Shown one piece after another: positions 1 through 8,522 of a DNA stretch of 64,000 nucleotides. The translations under genes were made by a program, and so were the position numbers. Positions within the stretch are counted from its first letter, which is position 1, and each line of letters opens with the position of its first letter. Under the pieces are notes generated by a model. That model was not told where the DNA came from. It saw only the letters and a list, made by a program, of their open reading frames with translations, and searched no databases. Origin of the DNA: Inhella inkyongensis (GTDB taxonomy: Bacteria; Pseudomonadota; Gammaproteobacteria; Burkholderiales; Burkholderiaceae_C); NCBI RefSeq assembly GCF_005952805.1, contig NZ_CP040709.1, positions 2,914,001 to 2,978,000 on the forward strand, given 5' to 3'.

Positions 1-654
1 CAGGTGCACGATGTTCTCGGCCAATTCGTGGTCGGCGCCCGAGATCCACATCTTGCTGCCGCGCAGCCGGTAGCGCGGCCCCAAGGGGTCGGATTCGAAG
101 TCCACCCCATCAGGGCGTGCACGCGTCGTCAGATCGCCCAGCGAAGAACCCACCGCAGGCTCGCTCAGGCACATGGTGCCGAACCAGCGCCCGGCCAGTA
201 GCGGGCGCGCAAACACCTCGCACTGCGCTTCATTGCCATGGGCCAGGATCAAGTTGGCATTGCCGGTGGACAGCAGGGCATAGCCTGCCACCCCCACGCT
301 GGCCTTGCTGACGAAGGCATTGGCCGCCATCGCCACCGCGCAGGGCAATTGCAGCCCACCCCATTCGGCGTCCTGGGTGGCGGCGCTCAGGCCGCTCTGG
401 GTGTAGGCCTGCAGGGCCTTGGCCGTGCTGGCCGGCAGCTGCACCCGCCCTGCCGCATCCAACCGCGGCTCCTGCTCATCGCAGGCCCGATTGGCCGGCG
501 CACAGACCCCGCGCGCAATGCGCTCGGCGGCATCCAGCATCGCCGCCCACTCGGAACGCCCTTGCTCGGCAAACCGGGGCCGGGTGCTCAGCGCCTCGAC
601 ATCCAACCACTCAAACAGCAAGACATCCAGCAGCGCGCGCAGGGAGGCCGACAT
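1..654 (-). CDS. Acyl-CoA dehydrogenase, N-terminal part (cut by window edge)
   Basis: The 218 visible codons are open to the window edge and form the N-terminal part of an FAD-dependent acyl-CoA dehydrogenase, which oxidises acyl-CoA to trans-2-enoyl-CoA in beta-oxidation. The flavin/substrate segment reads GTMCLSEPAVGSSLGDL, followed by GSKMWISGADHELAENIVHL. That spelling resembles the long DmdC-like acyl-CoA dehydrogenases of about 590 residues, so roughly the last two thirds would lie outside the window. The ATG at 654-652 shares one base with the TGA of the upstream FadB/FadJ-type gene (TGATG), which indicates translational coupling. It is the third gene of a ligase, bifunctional enzyme, dehydrogenase operon. 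Family assignment is firm; the chain-length class is not known. Confidence 0.88.
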   Translation of the reverse strand, partial: MSASLRALLDVLLFEWLDVEALSTRPRFAEQGRSEWAAMLDAAERIARGVCAPANRACDEQEPRLDAAGRVQLPASTAKALQAYTQSGLSAATQDAEWGGLQLPCAVAMAANAFVSKASVGVAGYALLSTGNANLILAHGNEAQCEVFARPLLAGRWFGTMCLSEPAVGSSLGDLTTRARPDGVDFESDPLGPRYRLRGSKMWISGADHELAENIVHL

Positions 655-2690
655 CAGACGCCGCCCCAGAACGCCGGATCGTCATGCGCCACGGCGGCAA
701 ACTCGCGGCGCCGCGCCGCCACCGCTTCCGCACCACGGGCTTGAGCCTCGAACATCGGCCCGCCCTTCCAGCGCGGGAAGCCGTAGCCGCTGAGATAGAC
801 CAGATCGATGTCCGAGGCGCGCAGCGCCACTCCCTCGGCCAGCAGGCGCTCACCCTCCACGGCCAGCGAGAGCAGCAAGCGGTCCACGATCTCGGCATCA
901 CTCACGCTGCGCGCCTGCACGCCGATCTGCTCGCGGTGCGCCTGCAGCAGGGCCGCCACGGCCTTGGAGGGCTTGGCCTCGCGGCCCTCATAGTCGTACC
1001 AGCCCCCACCGCTCTTTTGCCCGAAGCGCCCCAGCTCGCACAGGCGATCGGCCAGCACTTGGGCACGGCGCAGGGTGCCATCCTTGGCACGCTGCTGGCG
1101 GATGCGCCAGCTCACGTCATTGCCGGCCAGGTCGATCATGCGGAAGGGCCCCATGGCAAAACCCCAGGCCTCGATGGCGCGGTCCACCTGGGCGGGCGAG
1201 CACCCCTCGTCCAGCAGGAACAGGGCCTGCTCCAGGTAGCGGTCGATCATGCGGTTGCCGATGAAGCCATCGCAGACCCCCGCCACCACGCAGGTCTTGC
1301 CAATCTGCTTGCCAAAGGCCAGCGCACTGGCCAGCACATCCGGCGCCGTGGCCGCCCCGCGCACGACTTCCAACAGCTTCATCACCGCCGCCGGGCTGAA
1401 GAAGTGCAGACCCAGCACCTGGTGTGGGCGCTGCGTCACGGCGGCAATCTCGTCCACGTTCAGGGTCGAGGTGTTGGTCGCCAGCAGGGCCTCGGGCTTG
1501 GCCAGCGCATCCAGACGGCGGAACACCGACTGTTTGAGGGCCATGTCCTCGAACACCGCCTCGATGATCAGATCGCAGTCGGCCAGCGCAGCGTCGCTCT
1601 GGCTGGTGTTCAGGTTGGCGCGCAGTCCTTGAGCGCGCTCCGCCGAGAGCCGTCCCTTGTCCACCTGGGCCTGCACATGTTTTTCCAGCGCGGCCACACC
1701 CCGCGCCAACGCCGCCGCATCGGGCTCCACCAGCACGACCTGCAGCCCGCCCATCAGACAGGCCGTGGCGATGCCACTGCCCATGGTGCCGGCACCGAGT
1801 ACACCCACCTGCTGCAAGCGACGGCGCGGAGTGTCGGCCTCAATGCCCGGCACCTTACCGGCGGCACGCTCGGCAAAAAAGGCATGACGTAGGGCCGCCG
1901 ATTCCGGCGAGGTCAGCAGCGTCTGAAAACCAGCCCGTTCGGCCGCAACGCCCTCATCAAAGGGTAGCTCCACCGCCCCGCGCAGCGCCCGGACGCAGGC
2001 CAGTGGCGCCGGATAGGGCAAGGCCGCACAACGCGCCTCGGCCGCCTCCAGGGCTTCAGGGGCCGGCGCAGCCGTGCGATCGCGCAGGCGCGGCAGCGGG
2101 CGATGAGCGGCCACCTGACGCGCAAGGTCGGTGGCCGCCTGCAGCAACGCGTCGGCCGTGCAGACCCGATCAAACAAATGCTGGTCCGGCTGCCGGGCCA
2201 AATCCGCCGCGCGCCGCAGCTGGCCGCTGGGCACCATCTCCAGCGCCAACCCCAGGCCCACCGCACGCGGAAAGCGCTGGGTGCCGCCGGCACCGGGCAG
2301 CAGGCCCAGATTGACCTCGGGCAGGCCGATCTGGGCATCCCCCACCACCAGGCGGTAGTGACAACTCAGCGCCAGCTCCAGTCCGCCGCCCAAGGCCAGG
2401 CCGGCAATGGCCGCCACCACCGGCTTGCTCATGGCATCCAGGCGCGCGCACAGGGCCGGCAGATTGGGCTGGGCCAGGGCTTGCGGCTGACCAAACTCAC
2501 GGATGTCCGCCCCACCTGAGAAAGCCTTGGGGCCGCCGTGGATCAGCACCGCCGCAATGCCAGGGTCTGCATCGGCGCGTTCCAGCGCCTCGAACAGTGC
2601 CTGGCGCAGCGCGAAGCTCAGGCCGTTGACGGGGGGATTGGCCAGTTGCAGCAACAGCAGCTCGCCGTCACGGGATTCGATGACGTTCAT
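654..2690 (-). CDS. Bifunctional enoyl-CoA hydratase / 3-hydroxyacyl-CoA dehydrogenase
   Basis: This 678-residue protein of the FadB/FadJ type performs the hydration and NAD-dependent oxidation steps of beta-oxidation. The N-terminal crotonase domain (about residues 1-190) has [17 protein letters not shown] and [18 protein letters not shown], which carry the two catalytic glutamates. The dehydrogenase part starts at the dinucleotide motif [14 protein letters not shown] and has the active-site segment [18 protein letters not shown], then two C-terminal helical domains. I place the start at ATG 2690, giving MNVIESRDG, which aligns with the crotonase N-terminus. An in-frame TTG at 2717 lies on the upstream stop codon and is less likely. 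Neither site has a clear Shine-Dalgarno. The gene sits between an acyl-CoA ligase (23-bp gap) and an acyl-CoA dehydrogenase (1-base overlap). Confidence 0.93.
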   Translation of the reverse strand: MNVIESRDGELLLLQLANPPVNGLSFALRQALFEALERADADPGIAAVLIHGGPKAFSGGADIREFGQPQALAQPNLPALCARLDAMSKPVVAAIAGLALGGGLELALSCHYRLVVGDAQIGLPEVNLGLLPGAGGTQRFPRAVGLGLALEMVPSGQLRRAADLARQPDQHLFDRVCTADALLQAATDLARQVAAHRPLPRLRDRTAAPAPEALEAAEARCAALPYPAPLACVRALRGAVELPFDEGVAAERAGFQTLLTSPESAALRHAFFAERAAGKVPGIEADTPRRRLQQVGVLGAGTMGSGIATACLMGGLQVVLVEPDAAALARGVAALEKHVQAQVDKGRLSAERAQGLRANLNTSQSDAALADCDLIIEAVFEDMALKQSVFRRLDALAKPEALLATNTSTLNVDEIAAVTQRPHQVLGLHFFSPAAVMKLLEVVRGAATAPDVLASALAFGKQIGKTCVVAGVCDGFIGNRMIDRYLEQALFLLDEGCSPAQVDRAIEAWGFAMGPFRMIDLAGNDVSWRIRQQRAKDGTLRRAQVLADRLCELGRFGQKSGGGWYDYEGREAKPSKAVAALLQAHREQIGVQARSVSDAEIVDRLLLSLAVEGERLLAEGVALRASDIDLVYLSGYGFPRWKGGPMFEAQARGAEAVAARRREFAAVAHDDPAFWGGV

Positions 2691-2713
2691 GGGACCGGAA
2701 AAAGAAGGGAGGA

Positions 2714-4318
2714 TCAATCGAGCACGGTTTCGACCAAGGCGCGCAGTTCACGCTTGTCGACTTCGCCCGTGCTCAGGCGGGGCAATTCGGGAAAGACCAG
2801 GGCGCCCGCTGGCCGCTGCCATTCGGCCACGCGGCCTTCGAACAGGCCCAGCAAGGTGTCGGCATCGAGGCTGGCGCCTGCATGCTGAACCACGATGAGC
2901 AGCGGCCGCTCGCCGAGCAGCGGGTCGGTGCGGGCGATCACGGCAGCTTCGGCCACATCCGCATGGCTGAGCGCAATACGCTCCAACTGGGCCGCGCTGA
3001 TCCATTCGCCGCCACAGCGGATCAGGTCTTTGCGGCGGTCGGTGATGGTGACCCAACCGCGCTCATCAATGCGAGCGATGTCACCGGTCGGGAACCAGCC
3101 CTCTTCGCCATCCACCGCAATCAGCGGCGAGTCACTCTCGCCCAGGTAAGCATCCAAGGTCCAAGGGCCGCGGGCCACCAGCAGGCCTTCGGCCTGGCCG
3201 TCGCGCGGCAGCGAGTTGCCGGCGTCATCCACCAGGGCCAGCTCAACGCCAAAACTGGGGCGCCCCTGCGGCAGACGGCCATCGCTGCCAACCACCAGAC
3301 CGGCACCGCGCGCCACCAAGGCCGGCGGCGCGATCTCGCTCATGCCCCAGGTGTGCATCACGTCCAGATTGGGCAGCGCACGCAGACGCGGCAGCAGCTC
3401 CGGCGGGAAGGCCGCACTGCCCACCACCGCGCGCCGCAGAGCCGGCATGCGCAAGCCCGAGGCATCCATGTGGTCGAGCAATTCCTGCCAGACCGTGGGC
3501 GGACCCGCAGCCAGGGTCACGCCCAAACTGGCCATGCCTTCGGCCATGGCGGCCGTGCCCAGGCCCGGCGGCACCAGCACCAAGCGGGAACCCACCACGG
3601 CGGCGCACAGACACAGCGCCCAGCCGCCGCTGTGCGCCACCGGCAACAGCGGCATCACGGCGTCCTCGCTCGACAAGCCATAGGCATCCGGCAGCGCCGC
3701 CGCCATGGCCTGCAGCACGGCAGCCCGATGGCTGGTTGGCACGCCACGCGGCCAGCCGCTGCTGGCTGCGGTGAAGCTGATGAGGGCGGTATCCGTCTCG
3801 ACCAGATCGGGCCAGCGCCAATCCGGGTCATCAATGCCGAGCAAGGACTCGGCGTCCATTGCCTCGACCATCAGAGCACCCAGCTCGGGCAACAGATCGG
3901 GTCCGCCCAGCTGGATGTAGTGCTGCACGCTGCCCATCTGCAGCTGCATGGCCTCGACCAGCGGGGCCAGAGCCTGATCGAACACCAGGGCCTGGGCGCG
4001 GGTCTGGTTGACGGCCCAGATCAGCTGCTCAGGGAACTGGCGCGGATTCAGGGTCAGGGCTTGGCGCCCACTGGCCGCACTGCCCAGCACGGCCTCCAGC
4101 AAGCCCTGGGCATTCCAACCCAGCAAGGCCACGGGCTGGCCATGCGCCACGCCCAGACGCTCCCACACCTGACCCCACTGGCGGGCGCGGCGCTCCATCT
4201 GTGCCCAGCTGGAGCGCTGCACGGTTCCGCCGACGTCCAGGGTGCTCAAAGGCGTGCGCCCATGCTCGCGTGCGGCGTGCCGCAGCAGGCTGGCCAGGTG
4301 GAGCGGGACACGCATCAT
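2714..4318 (-). CDS. AMP-dependent acyl-CoA synthetase (FadD-like)
   Basis: This 534-residue protein belongs to the ANL adenylating superfamily, which activates a carboxylic acid to acyl-AMP and then acyl-CoA. The C-terminal half is canonical: GWFPTGDIARIDERGWVTITDRRKDLIRCGGEWIS spans the hinge and A8 region (shown here as two adjoining pieces, GWFPTGDIARIDERGW and VTITDRRKDLIRCGG), and LSTGEVDKREL holds the catalytic lysine near the C-terminus. The phosphate-binding loop is atypical: SFTAASSGWPRG stands where the family normally has TSGTTGxPKG. It is the first gene of the beta-oxidation operon and so the likely entry point for its substrate, probably a medium-chain or aromatic acid; the substrate cannot be read from sequence. 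The start is ATG 4318, with a second ATG next to it. The 92-bp gap to msrB is a divergent promoter region. Confidence 0.88.
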   Translation of the reverse strand: MMRVPLHLASLLRHAAREHGRTPLSTLDVGGTVQRSSWAQMERRARQWGQVWERLGVAHGQPVALLGWNAQGLLEAVLGSAASGRQALTLNPRQFPEQLIWAVNQTRAQALVFDQALAPLVEAMQLQMGSVQHYIQLGGPDLLPELGALMVEAMDAESLLGIDDPDWRWPDLVETDTALISFTAASSGWPRGVPTSHRAAVLQAMAAALPDAYGLSSEDAVMPLLPVAHSGGWALCLCAAVVGSRLVLVPPGLGTAAMAEGMASLGVTLAAGPPTVWQELLDHMDASGLRMPALRRAVVGSAAFPPELLPRLRALPNLDVMHTWGMSEIAPPALVARGAGLVVGSDGRLPQGRPSFGVELALVDDAGNSLPRDGQAEGLLVARGPWTLDAYLGESDSPLIAVDGEEGWFPTGDIARIDERGWVTITDRRKDLIRCGGEWISAAQLERIALSHADVAEAAVIARTDPLLGERPLLIVVQHAGASLDADTLLGLFEGRVAEWQRPAGALVFPELPRLSTGEVDKRELRALVETVLD

Positions 4319-4410
4319 CTTGGGGGCGATCTTAGGGGCGGGAATGAGCCCAGCCGCTCTACGGGAAGACCCGCCCTCCTACACTGACCCGACATCGCAT
4401 CGAGACCCCC

Positions 4411-4821
4411 ATGAGCGACTACCCCGTCAAGAAGACCGAGGCCCAGTGGCGCGAGCAACTGGCCGACGCCCATCCCCTGGCCTACGCCGTGGCTCGCGAG
4501 GCCGCCACCGAGCGCGCTTTCACCGGTCAGTACTGGGACCACTGGGAGAACGGCGAGTACCGCTGCGTGGGCTGCGCCGCACCCCTGTTTCGCTCCGACA
4601 CCAAATTCGACGCCGGCTGCGGCTGGCCCAGCTACTACGAGCCGGTGAACGCTGAAATCATCGAACGCGTGGTGGACCGCAGCCACGGCATGGTGCGCAT
4701 CGAGGTGCGCTGCCAGCAATGCGGCAGCCATCTGGGCCATGTTTTCCCGGACGGCCCCGAGCCCACTGGCGAGCGCTTTTGCATCAATTCCGCCGCCCTA
4801 AAATTCCGGCCCTCTGAATAA
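4411..4821 (+). CDS. msrB: Peptide-methionine (R)-S-oxide reductase MsrB
   Basis: This 136-residue cytosolic enzyme reduces methionine-R-sulfoxide in oxidised proteins. Two CxxC pairs, CVGC at about residue 52 and CQQC at about residue 101, form the structural zinc site. The catalytic cysteine is in RFCINSAAL near the C-terminus, and the core motif [11 protein letters not shown] is intact. Length and motifs are typical of stand-alone MsrB. It opens a plus-strand run with yciB, bolA and a parvulin, an order I recognise from Burkholderiales chromosomes. A TACACT hexamer at 4380-4385 could be a -10 element, but no good -35 is visible. Confidence 0.96.
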   Translation: MSDYPVKKTEAQWREQLADAHPLAYAVAREAATERAFTGQYWDHWENGEYRCVGCAAPLFRSDTKFDAGCGWPSYYEPVNAEIIERVVDRSHGMVRIEVRCQQCGSHLGHVFPDGPEPTGERFCINSAALKFRPSE

Positions 4822-4851
4822 AGCGGGCTGCGCGCGCGTCGCGCCCTCCCC

Positions 4852-5487
4852 ATGAAGATCCTGCTCGATTTCCTGCCCCTGGCCCTGTTCTTCGGCGCCT
4901 TCAAGTACGCCGAGGGCCATCGCGAATGGGCCGCCGCCTTTGCCACCACGCACCTGGGCTTCATGGTTTCGGGCGGCACGGTCGGCCCTCAGGAAGCACC
5001 CGTGCTGCTGGCCACCGTGGTGGTCGTGCTGGCCACCTTGGCGCAGGTATTGATCCTCAAATTGACCCGCCAAAAGGTCGACACCATTCTCTGGATCAGC
5101 CTGGCCCTGGTGGTGGTGCTGGGCGCCTTGACGGTCTACTTTCACAGCGAAACCTTCATCAAATGGAAGCCCACGGGCCTCTATTGGGCGATGGGCCTGG
5201 GCTTTTGGATCAGCGCGCGCTTCTTCAACACCAACCCGTTGAAGTCCATGCTCAAAGACTTGCCCCTGCCCGACCCGGTCTGGGCGCGGCTGAACCAGGC
5301 ATGGATCGCCTTTTTCCTCGCCATGGGCGTGCTGAACCTGGCCGTGGCCTACAACTTCAGCACCTCGGCCTGGACCAATTTCAAGGTCTTTGGCGCCACC
5401 GGGCTGATGCTGGTCTTCACCCTCGCCCAAGGTGTGTACCTGTCGCGCCATCTGCCCCAAGACGCGCCCAATGAGGAAGCGAAATGA
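4852..5487 (+). CDS. yciB: YciB/IspZ-type septation protein, inner membrane
   Basis: This 211-residue polytopic membrane protein starts MKILLDFLPLALFFGAF, the typical N-terminus of the YciB (intracellular septation protein A) family. Five or so hydrophobic segments are visible, and it ends in a short charged tail. Family members influence cell-envelope synthesis and division in other proteobacteria; the biochemical activity is not established. The gene begins 30 bp after msrB, and its TGA overlaps the ATG of the bolA-like gene by four bases (ATGA), so the two are probably translationally coupled. Confidence 0.93.
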   Translation: MKILLDFLPLALFFGAFKYAEGHREWAAAFATTHLGFMVSGGTVGPQEAPVLLATVVVVLATLAQVLILKLTRQKVDTILWISLALVVVLGALTVYFHSETFIKWKPTGLYWAMGLGFWISARFFNTNPLKSMLKDLPLPDPVWARLNQAWIAFFLAMGVLNLAVAYNFSTSAWTNFKVFGATGLMLVFTLAQGVYLSRHLPQDAPNEEAK

Positions 5488-5744
5488 ATGAGCCGGTCTG
5501 GGCCGCAGGACTGCGCGAGGCGTTTGAGGCGATTCGCTTCGAACTGGTGGACGACAGCGCCTCGCACGCCGGCCACGCCGGCGCCCGAGAAGGGGGCCAT
5601 TACCAATTGCTGATCGAGAGCGATCGGTTTACAAACCTGCCCCGGATTGCGCGCCATCGGCTCATCTATGATGCCCTGGGCCCGCTGCCCGCCCAGCGCA
5701 TCCATGCGCTGAACATCAAGGCCCTGGCCCCCGGCGAGCGCTGA
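5484..5744 (+). CDS. BolA family protein
   Basis: This 86-residue protein has the BolA fold signature: an N-terminal helix (WAAGLREAFEAIRFELVDDSASHAGHAG), a glycine-rich loop followed by GGHYQLLIESDRF, and a C-terminal helix ending in RIHALNIKAL. The conserved histidine in SHAGH fits BolA proteins, which pair with monothiol glutaredoxins in iron-sulfur handling. No glutaredoxin gene is in the window. It overlaps yciB by four bases and is followed 60 bp later by a parvulin isomerase gene. Confidence 0.92.
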   Translation: MNEPVWAAGLREAFEAIRFELVDDSASHAGHAGAREGGHYQLLIESDRFTNLPRIARHRLIYDALGPLPAQRIHALNIKALAPGER

Positions 5745-5768
5745 GATTCCCCTCTTGTTTTCCCTCCC

Positions 5769-5792
5769 GGCGCCCCTGCGCGCCTTGCTTTG
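5769..5792 (+). terminator. Weak hairpin after the bolA-like gene
   Basis: GGCGC (5769-5773) pairs with GCGCC (5780-5784) and is followed by TTGCTTTG. The stem is short and the U-tract broken, so at most this is a partial attenuator between the bolA-like gene and the parvulin gene. Confidence 0.3.
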
Positions 5793-5803
5793 AGACTGTC
5801 CCG

Positions 5804-6583
5804 ATGAAATTGTCCTTGCTCGCTCTGCTGCTGTCGGCCTCCTTCGCCGCGCAAGCCCAGAACATCGCCGTGGTGAACGGCAAGGCGGTGCCCAAGGCCC
5901 GCGCCGAAGCACTGATCGCCCAGGTGGTCAAGGGCGGCCAGCCGCGCACCCCCGAGTTGGAAAAGCAAGTGCGCGACGAAGTCGTGCGCCGTGAAATCAT
6001 GATGCAAGAAGCCGAGCGCCGTGGCGTGCCCGCCAGCGCCGACTTCAAGGCCCAGATGGAACTGGCACGCCAGGCCATCATGGTGCGCGAGCTGCAAAAC
6101 GCCTACTTCAAGTCCAGCCCCATCAGCGATGCCGATGCCCAGGGCGAGTACGACAAGGTCAAGGCCGAGCAAGGCGGCCAGGAATACAGCGCCCGCCACA
6201 TCCTGGTGGAAACCGAGGCCGAGGCCATCGAGCTGATCAAGCAACTCAACGGCGGCGCCAAGTTTGAAGACCTGGCCGCCAAGAGCAAGGACGCCGGTTC
6301 GGCCGCCAAGGGCGGCGACCTGGGCTTTGCCAACCCCAAGGCCTATGTGCCCGAGTTCAGCCAGGCCCTGGTGGCTCTGAAGAAGGGCGAGCTGACCCAG
6401 AACCCGGTGAAGAGCCAGTTCGGCTTCCACATCATCCGCCTGGATGACACCCGTGAAGCGCAGTTCCCCGCCTTCGCCGATGTGAAGCCCCAGGTCATCG
6501 AGCGCCTGAAGCAAATGCGCTGGGCCGACTACCAGAAGAAGCTGTTCGACGGCGCCAAGCTGGACGGCTACAAGTTCCAGTGA
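5804..6583 (+). CDS. Periplasmic parvulin-type peptidyl-prolyl isomerase
   Basis: This 259-residue protein has a cleavable signal peptide (MKLSLLALLLSASFAAQAQ), a helical chaperone-like N-terminal region, and one parvulin (rotamase) domain at about residues 125-235. Signature segments are YSARHILVETEAEA, GGDLGFANPKAYVPEFSQAL and KSQFGFHIIRLDD. It should help fold exported proteins in the periplasm, in the manner of the PpiC/SurA/PrsA group. It closes the msrB-yciB-bolA-parvulin block and is followed by a strong intrinsic terminator. Confidence 0.94.
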   Translation: MKLSLLALLLSASFAAQAQNIAVVNGKAVPKARAEALIAQVVKGGQPRTPELEKQVRDEVVRREIMMQEAERRGVPASADFKAQMELARQAIMVRELQNAYFKSSPISDADAQGEYDKVKAEQGGQEYSARHILVETEAEAIELIKQLNGGAKFEDLAAKSKDAGSAAKGGDLGFANPKAYVPEFSQALVALKKGELTQNPVKSQFGFHIIRLDDTREAQFPAFADVKPQVIERLKQMRWADYQKKLFDGAKLDGYKFQ

Positions 6584-6612
6584 GCTTTTGCTGAAACGCC
6601 GCTGAGCGACGA

Positions 6613-6646
6613 GCCGCCCGCTGCCCCCGCAGCCGGCGGCTTTTTT
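6613..6646 (+). terminator. Rho-independent terminator after the parvulin gene
   Basis: The 12-base arms GCCGCCCGCTGC (6613-6624) and GCAGCCGGCGGC (6629-6640) pair with one mismatch around a CCCC loop, followed by six T (6641-6646). Confidence 0.9.
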
Positions 6647-6663
6647 GTGCCTAAAGAATTCCC

Positions 6664-7230
6664 GTGCCCGCTACCCGCTTCGCTCGCCGCATCCTCCCCA
6701 GTCCGGAGCGCCTAAGCCAGATTCAAGGCCTGCGCTGGCTGGGTCAGTACCTGCAACCCCGGCCCTGGCTGTGGGTGGCCCATCGCCGTCGTGTGGCCTG
6801 GGGTGTGGCCATTGGGCTGGCGGTGGGGGTGATCCCTCTGCCGCTGCAAATGGTGCTGGCCGCCATCTGCGCGCTAGCGTTTCGCTGCAATGTGGCCGCC
6901 GCCGTGGCAGCCACCTGGCTGACCAACCCATTCACGATGTTGCCCATCTGGGGCTTGGCGCTGTGGCTGGGCGGGCTGGTGGTGGGCGATGGTGGGGCCG
7001 GCGCCGCGCCCGCCGTGCTGGCCCTGGACTGGAGCGCCCCGGCTACCTGGTGGCCCGCCCTATCCGCCTGGGTGTTGGCCATGGGGCCGGCCTGGCTGGT
7101 GGGCATGCCCTTGGCCGCCCTGGTGCTGGGCGCTGCAGCTTACCTGACGGTGTATTTGCTGTGGTGGGGCGTGATCCGCCTCGAGCGCTGGCGCCGGCTC
7201 AGGGAACGAGCCGCCCGGCCTCGATCTTGA
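6664..7230 (+). CDS. DUF2062 membrane protein
   Basis: This 188-residue protein matches the DUF2062 family: a basic N-terminus, then the signature RRVAWGVAIGLAVGVIPLPLQM and NVAAAVAATWLTNPFTMLP, with about four membrane segments and an arginine-rich tail. The family's function is unknown. The start is a GTG at 6664, because no ATG precedes the conserved region. It begins 18 bp after the terminator U-tract, so it needs its own promoter or read-through. Its last 32 bases overlap the 3' end of the opposite-strand ABC ATPase gene. Confidence 0.85.
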   Translation: MPATRFARRILPSPERLSQIQGLRWLGQYLQPRPWLWVAHRRRVAWGVAIGLAVGVIPLPLQMVLAAICALAFRCNVAAAVAATWLTNPFTMLPIWGLALWLGGLVVGDGGAGAAPAVLALDWSAPATWWPALSAWVLAMGPAWLVGMPLAALVLGAAAYLTVYLLWWGVIRLERWRRLRERAARPRS

Positions 7231-7873
7231 GTTGACGCTCGCAACGCGCGGCCACTTGCGGGTCGTGCGTCACCAGCACCAGGGTGGTGCCCTCGGCGCG
7301 ATTGAGCTCGAACATCAACTCCATCACCTGGGCGCCGGTGGCATGGTCCAGGCTACCGGTGGGTTCATCCGCCAACAGCAGGCGCGGCTTGACGACAAAG
7401 GCACGCGCCAAGGCCACCCGCTGCTGTTCGCCGCCCGACAGCACGCGGGGGCGGTGACGCAGGCGCTGCCCCAGGCCGACACGCTCCAGCATGGCCCGTG
7501 CCGGCCCTTCCGCATCGCGCTGGCCAGCCAGCTCCAGCGGCAGCATGACGTTTTCCAGCGCCGTCAGATTGGGCATCAGCTGAAAGCTCTGGAACACAAA
7601 GCCCATCAGGCGTGCACGCATGGCGGCGCGCTCGTCCTCATTCAGCGCAAAGAGGTCTTGCCCCTCGATCAGAACCTGCCCGCCGCTGGGGCTGTCCAGC
7701 CCCGCCAGCAGGCCGAGCAGGGTGCTCTTGCCCGAGCCCGAGGCGCCGACGATGGCCACCGAGGTGCGCGCCTGCAGGGCAAAGGACAGCTCATGCAGAA
7801 TCGTCAACTCGCCACTGGCATCGCGCACGCGCTTGCTCAGGGCCTTCACTTCAACCAAGGTTTGATCAGACAT
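7199..7873 (-). CDS. ABC transporter ATP-binding protein, YbbA/LolD type
   Basis: This 224-residue ATPase has all nucleotide-binding motifs: Walker A GASGSGKSTLL, Q-loop FVFQSFQLMP, signature LSGGEQQRVALARA, Walker B LLLADEPT and the switch histidine in LVTHD. It groups with the LolD/MacB/YbbA class. It is divergent from a TesA-type esterase, the same pairing as ybbA-tesA in E. coli. No permease gene follows: the next gene downstream is the convergent DUF2062 gene. The ATG at 7873 lies within the palindrome CATG (7871-7874), which also holds the esterase start codon. Partner and substrate are unknown. Confidence 0.92.
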   Translation of the reverse strand: MSDQTLVEVKALSKRVRDASGELTILHELSFALQARTSVAIVGASGSGKSTLLGLLAGLDSPSGGQVLIEGQDLFALNEDERAAMRARLMGFVFQSFQLMPNLTALENVMLPLELAGQRDAEGPARAMLERVGLGQRLRHRPRVLSGGEQQRVALARAFVVKPRLLLADEPTGSLDHATGAQVMELMFELNRAEGTTLVLVTHDPQVAARCERQLKIEAGRLVP

Positions 7874-8519
7874 GACAGGACGGCGGCAATGGGTCGCGCA
7901 CTGTAGCGGCGCGCTGCTGGCCGCGCTGGCCGGGGCCGCAATCGGCCAGCCCCGCGCAGGGCTTCGGCGCCATATCGTGGTGCTCGGCGACAGTCTTTCG
8001 GCCGAGTACGGCATTGGTCGAGGGCAAGGTTGGGTGGCCTTGTTGGAGCAGCGCCTGCGCGAGCAAGGCCTGCCCCACACCGTGTTCAACGCCAGCATCA
8101 GCGGCGACACCACCAGCGGAGGCTTGAGCCGCCTGCCTGCCGTGCTGAGCCAACAACGCCCCAGCCATGTGCTGATCGAATTGGGGGGCAACGATGCGCT
8201 GCGCGGCATGCCCCTGGCCCACACCCGCGCCAATGTGGCGGCCATGGTCAAGGCCGTGCAGGCCACTCGGGCCAAGGCCTTGGTGATCGGCATGCAGATG
8301 CCGCCCAACTACGGTGCCCGCTACGGACGCGAGTTCGCGCAACTGTTTGCCGACGTGGCGCGCGAGCACCGCGCCGCGCTCACCCCCTTCTTGCTGGCTG
8401 GCGTGGCCGACCGCCCCGATGCGGACGCCTGGTTCCAGTCCGACCGCATTCACCCGCTGGCGCGCGCCCACCCCGTCATGCTGGACAACGTGTGGGCGGC
8501 GCTAAAGCCCATGCTTTAA
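7872..8519 (+). CDS. TesA-type arylesterase / lysophospholipase, SGNH hydrolase
   Basis: This 215-residue periplasmic hydrolase has a signal-like N-terminus. All SGNH blocks are present: GDSLS (nucleophile serine), SGDTTSGG (block II glycine), GGNDALRG (block III) and SDRIHP (Asp-His of the triad). TesA homologues hydrolyse acyl-CoA, aryl esters and lysophospholipids in vitro. Start codons of this gene and the divergent ATPase share CATG, so no intergenic space remains and each promoter must lie inside the other gene. Confidence 0.92.
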   Translation: MTGRRQWVAHCSGALLAALAGAAIGQPRAGLRRHIVVLGDSLSAEYGIGRGQGWVALLEQRLREQGLPHTVFNASISGDTTSGGLSRLPAVLSQQRPSHVLIELGGNDALRGMPLAHTRANVAAMVKAVQATRAKALVIGMQMPPNYGARYGREFAQLFADVAREHRAALTPFLLAGVADRPDADAWFQSDRIHPLARAHPVMLDNVWAALKPML

Positions 8520-8522
8520 GAC

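Noticed and set aside
2691..2717. TTG 2717 as start of the FadB/FadJ-type gene.
   Set aside because: It lies on the upstream stop codon, and ATG 2690 gives the normal crotonase N-terminus.
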